Source: Brevibacillus centrosporus
Lineage (GTDB): Bacteria > Bacillota > Bacilli > Brevibacillales > Brevibacillaceae
DNA length: 64,000 nt
Assembly: GCF_003710815.1 (NCBI RefSeq)
Contig: NZ_RHHP01000008.1
Span: 124,001-188,000, forward strand
Direction of reading: 5' to 3'
Of this stretch, positions 63,024-64,000 are shown piece by piece. The notes beneath the pieces are model-generated. The model was given only the letters and a program-made list of their open reading frames with translations. It was not told the DNA's origin and did no database searches. Position 1 is the stretch's first letter, and each line of letters begins with the position of its first letter. The translations under genes were made by a program, and so were the position numbers.

Positions 63024-64000
63024 TTACGCCAGCCCAAGACGTTGGAAAATGGTATCCACATGCTTGAGGTGATAGCGGTAGTCGAAGCACGCATCCAGCT
63101 CTTCTTTGGTCAGCGTAGCGCTGATCGTAGGGTCTTCCTCCACGATGGCACGGAAGGAACGCTGCTCTTCCCACGCTTGCATCGCGCGCGGCTGTACAGT
63201 GTCGTAAGCTTGCTCGCGGCTCATGCCTTTTTCGATCAGGCTGAGCATGACATGCTGTGAGTAGATCAGACCAAAGGTACGGTCCATGTTGCGCTTCATG
63301 TTTTCCGGGAAAACGGTCAAGTTTTTCACGATGTTGCTGAAACGGCGCAGCATGTAGTTCAGCGCTTGTGTCGCGTCCGGCAGAATGATGCGCTCTGCGG
63401 AGGAGTGGGAGATATCGCGCTCATGCCACAGAGAAACGTTTTCGTACGATGTCAGCATATAGCCACGAATGACGCGCGCCATACCGGTGATGTTTTCGCT
63501 GCCGATCGGGTTGCGTTTGTGCGGCATCGCCGAAGAGCCTTTTTGTCCTTTAGCAAACGCCTCTTCTACTTCACGCATTTCGCTCTTTTGCAGGCCGCGG
63601 ATTTCTGTTGCGAATTTCTCCAAAGAGGTAGCGATCAGAGCTAGTGTCGCCATGTACTCGGCATGACGGTCACGCTGCAGCGTTTGGGTAGAGATCGGAG
63701 CAGCAGACAGGCCCAGCTTTTCGCACACGTAGGCTTCCACGAACGGGTCGATGTTCGCATACGTACCTACTGCACCGGAAATTTTGCCGTACGCCACTTC
63801 TTTTTTCGCTGCGCGGAAACGGGCGAGGTTGCGCTTCATCTCTTCGTGCCACAGGGCCAGCTTCAGGCCAAAAGTTGTTGGCTCCGCATGTACCCCATGC
63901 GTGCGGCCCATGCAGACCGTATCCTTGTGCTCGCGAGCTTTCTCAGCCAGAACCGCGATGAAGTCCTCGATGTCTTTTTCCAAAATTTCGTTGGCTTGAC
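63024..64000 (-). CDS. purB: Adenylosuccinate lyase PurB, 3' part (cut by window edge)
   Basis: The last 325 residues of about 430 are present; the frame continues past position 64000 (…[14 protein letters not shown]). The signature [16 protein letters not shown] holds the catalytic Ser loop, with [20 protein letters not shown] and [20 protein letters not shown]. PurB acts twice: SAICAR to AICAR and adenylosuccinate to AMP. A terminator follows, and the next purine gene, purC, is 37.7 kb downstream. Confidence 0.95.
   Translation of the reverse strand, partial: QANEILEKDIEDFIAVLAEKAREHKDTVCMGRTHGVHAEPTTFGLKLALWHEEMKRNLARFRAAKKEVAYGKISGAVGTYANIDPFVEAYVCEKLGLSAAPISTQTLQRDRHAEYMATLALIATSLEKFATEIRGLQKSEMREVEEAFAKGQKGSSAMPHKRNPIGSENITGMARVIRGYMLTSYENVSLWHERDISHSSAERIILPDATQALNYMLRRFSNIVKNLTVFPENMKRNMDRTFGLIYSQHVMLSLIEKGMSREQAYDTVQPRAMQAWEEQRSFRAIVEEDPTISATLTKEELDACFDYRYHLKHVDTIFQRLGLA

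Noticed and set aside
1..64000. CRISPR arrays, tRNA or rRNA genes, insertion sequences, prophage genes
   Set aside because: No regularly spaced repeats, tRNA-like cloverleaf, rRNA stretch, transposase or phage structural gene was noticed by eye. A tRNAscan or ISfinder run would decide.

Overview
The window looks like chromosome of a spore-forming Gram-positive bacterium of the Paenibacillaceae, most probably Brevibacillus. The basis is strong AGGAGG-type ribosome sites with frequent GTG/TTG starts, a Bacillus-type PurS/PurQ/PurL split FGAM synthase, a Bacillus-type PurF propeptide, YjcZ-like and SpoVIF-like sporulation genes, a Bce-type antibiotic-sensing module and no outer-membrane components. 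The genus is an inference.

Layout. 0-4.6 kb: a MocR-type regulator cut by the left edge, a deleted oligopeptide-ABC ATPase pseudogene, a YjcZ-like micro-protein, and a TetR-controlled HlyD/ABC-2 exporter with four copies of one operator motif. 4.6-10 kb: a complete branched-chain amino acid (Liv) ABC transporter. 10-14.7 kb: a YerA-like adenine deaminase, two small membrane proteins and a MarR-MFS pair. 14.7-25.4 kb: the purine operon purC-S-Q-L-F-M-N, then a SpoVIF-like gene, then purH-D. purB appears only at the right edge, about 38 kb away. The purC and purH promoters share one architecture, including a PurR-like element at the same place after the -10. 25.5-31 kb: a broken chemotaxis receptor, a frameshifted iron alcohol dehydrogenase, an M29 aminopeptidase, a DUF169 protein and a lipoprotein.

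31-43.9 kb: a Tad/Flp type IVc pilus locus on the minus strand (TadV, CpaB, TadZ, TadA, TadB, TadC, Flp pilin, two TadE-like pseudopilins). It carries unusual accessory genes: two paralogous von Willebrand A lipoproteins, a secreted protein with about ten tandem proline-rich decapeptides, a membrane protein and an unrecognised cytoplasmic protein. 44-46.4 kb: a CDGSH protein, a thioredoxin-like protein, a small P-loop kinase and the remains of a divergent LysR/MFS pair. 46.4-55.3 kb: a gamma-glutamyltransferase, two half-size CHR transporters, a five-gene peptide ABC importer and an Lrp/AsnC regulator. This resembles the B. subtilis ywrABCD group with a peptide importer inside it, and suggests import and breakdown of gamma-glutamyl peptides.

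55.5-64 kb: guanine deaminase, a BceRSAB-like antimicrobial-peptide sensing and detoxification module, an ECF sigma factor, a DUF4062 two-gene cassette, and the 3' part of purB. The bceA-like and ECF sigma promoters carry the same BceR-type box, the same downstream block and the same spacing, so the ECF gene is probably a second target of the response regulator.

Five loci are visibly decayed or frameshifted. No rRNA, tRNA, CRISPR array, IS element or prophage was recognised.
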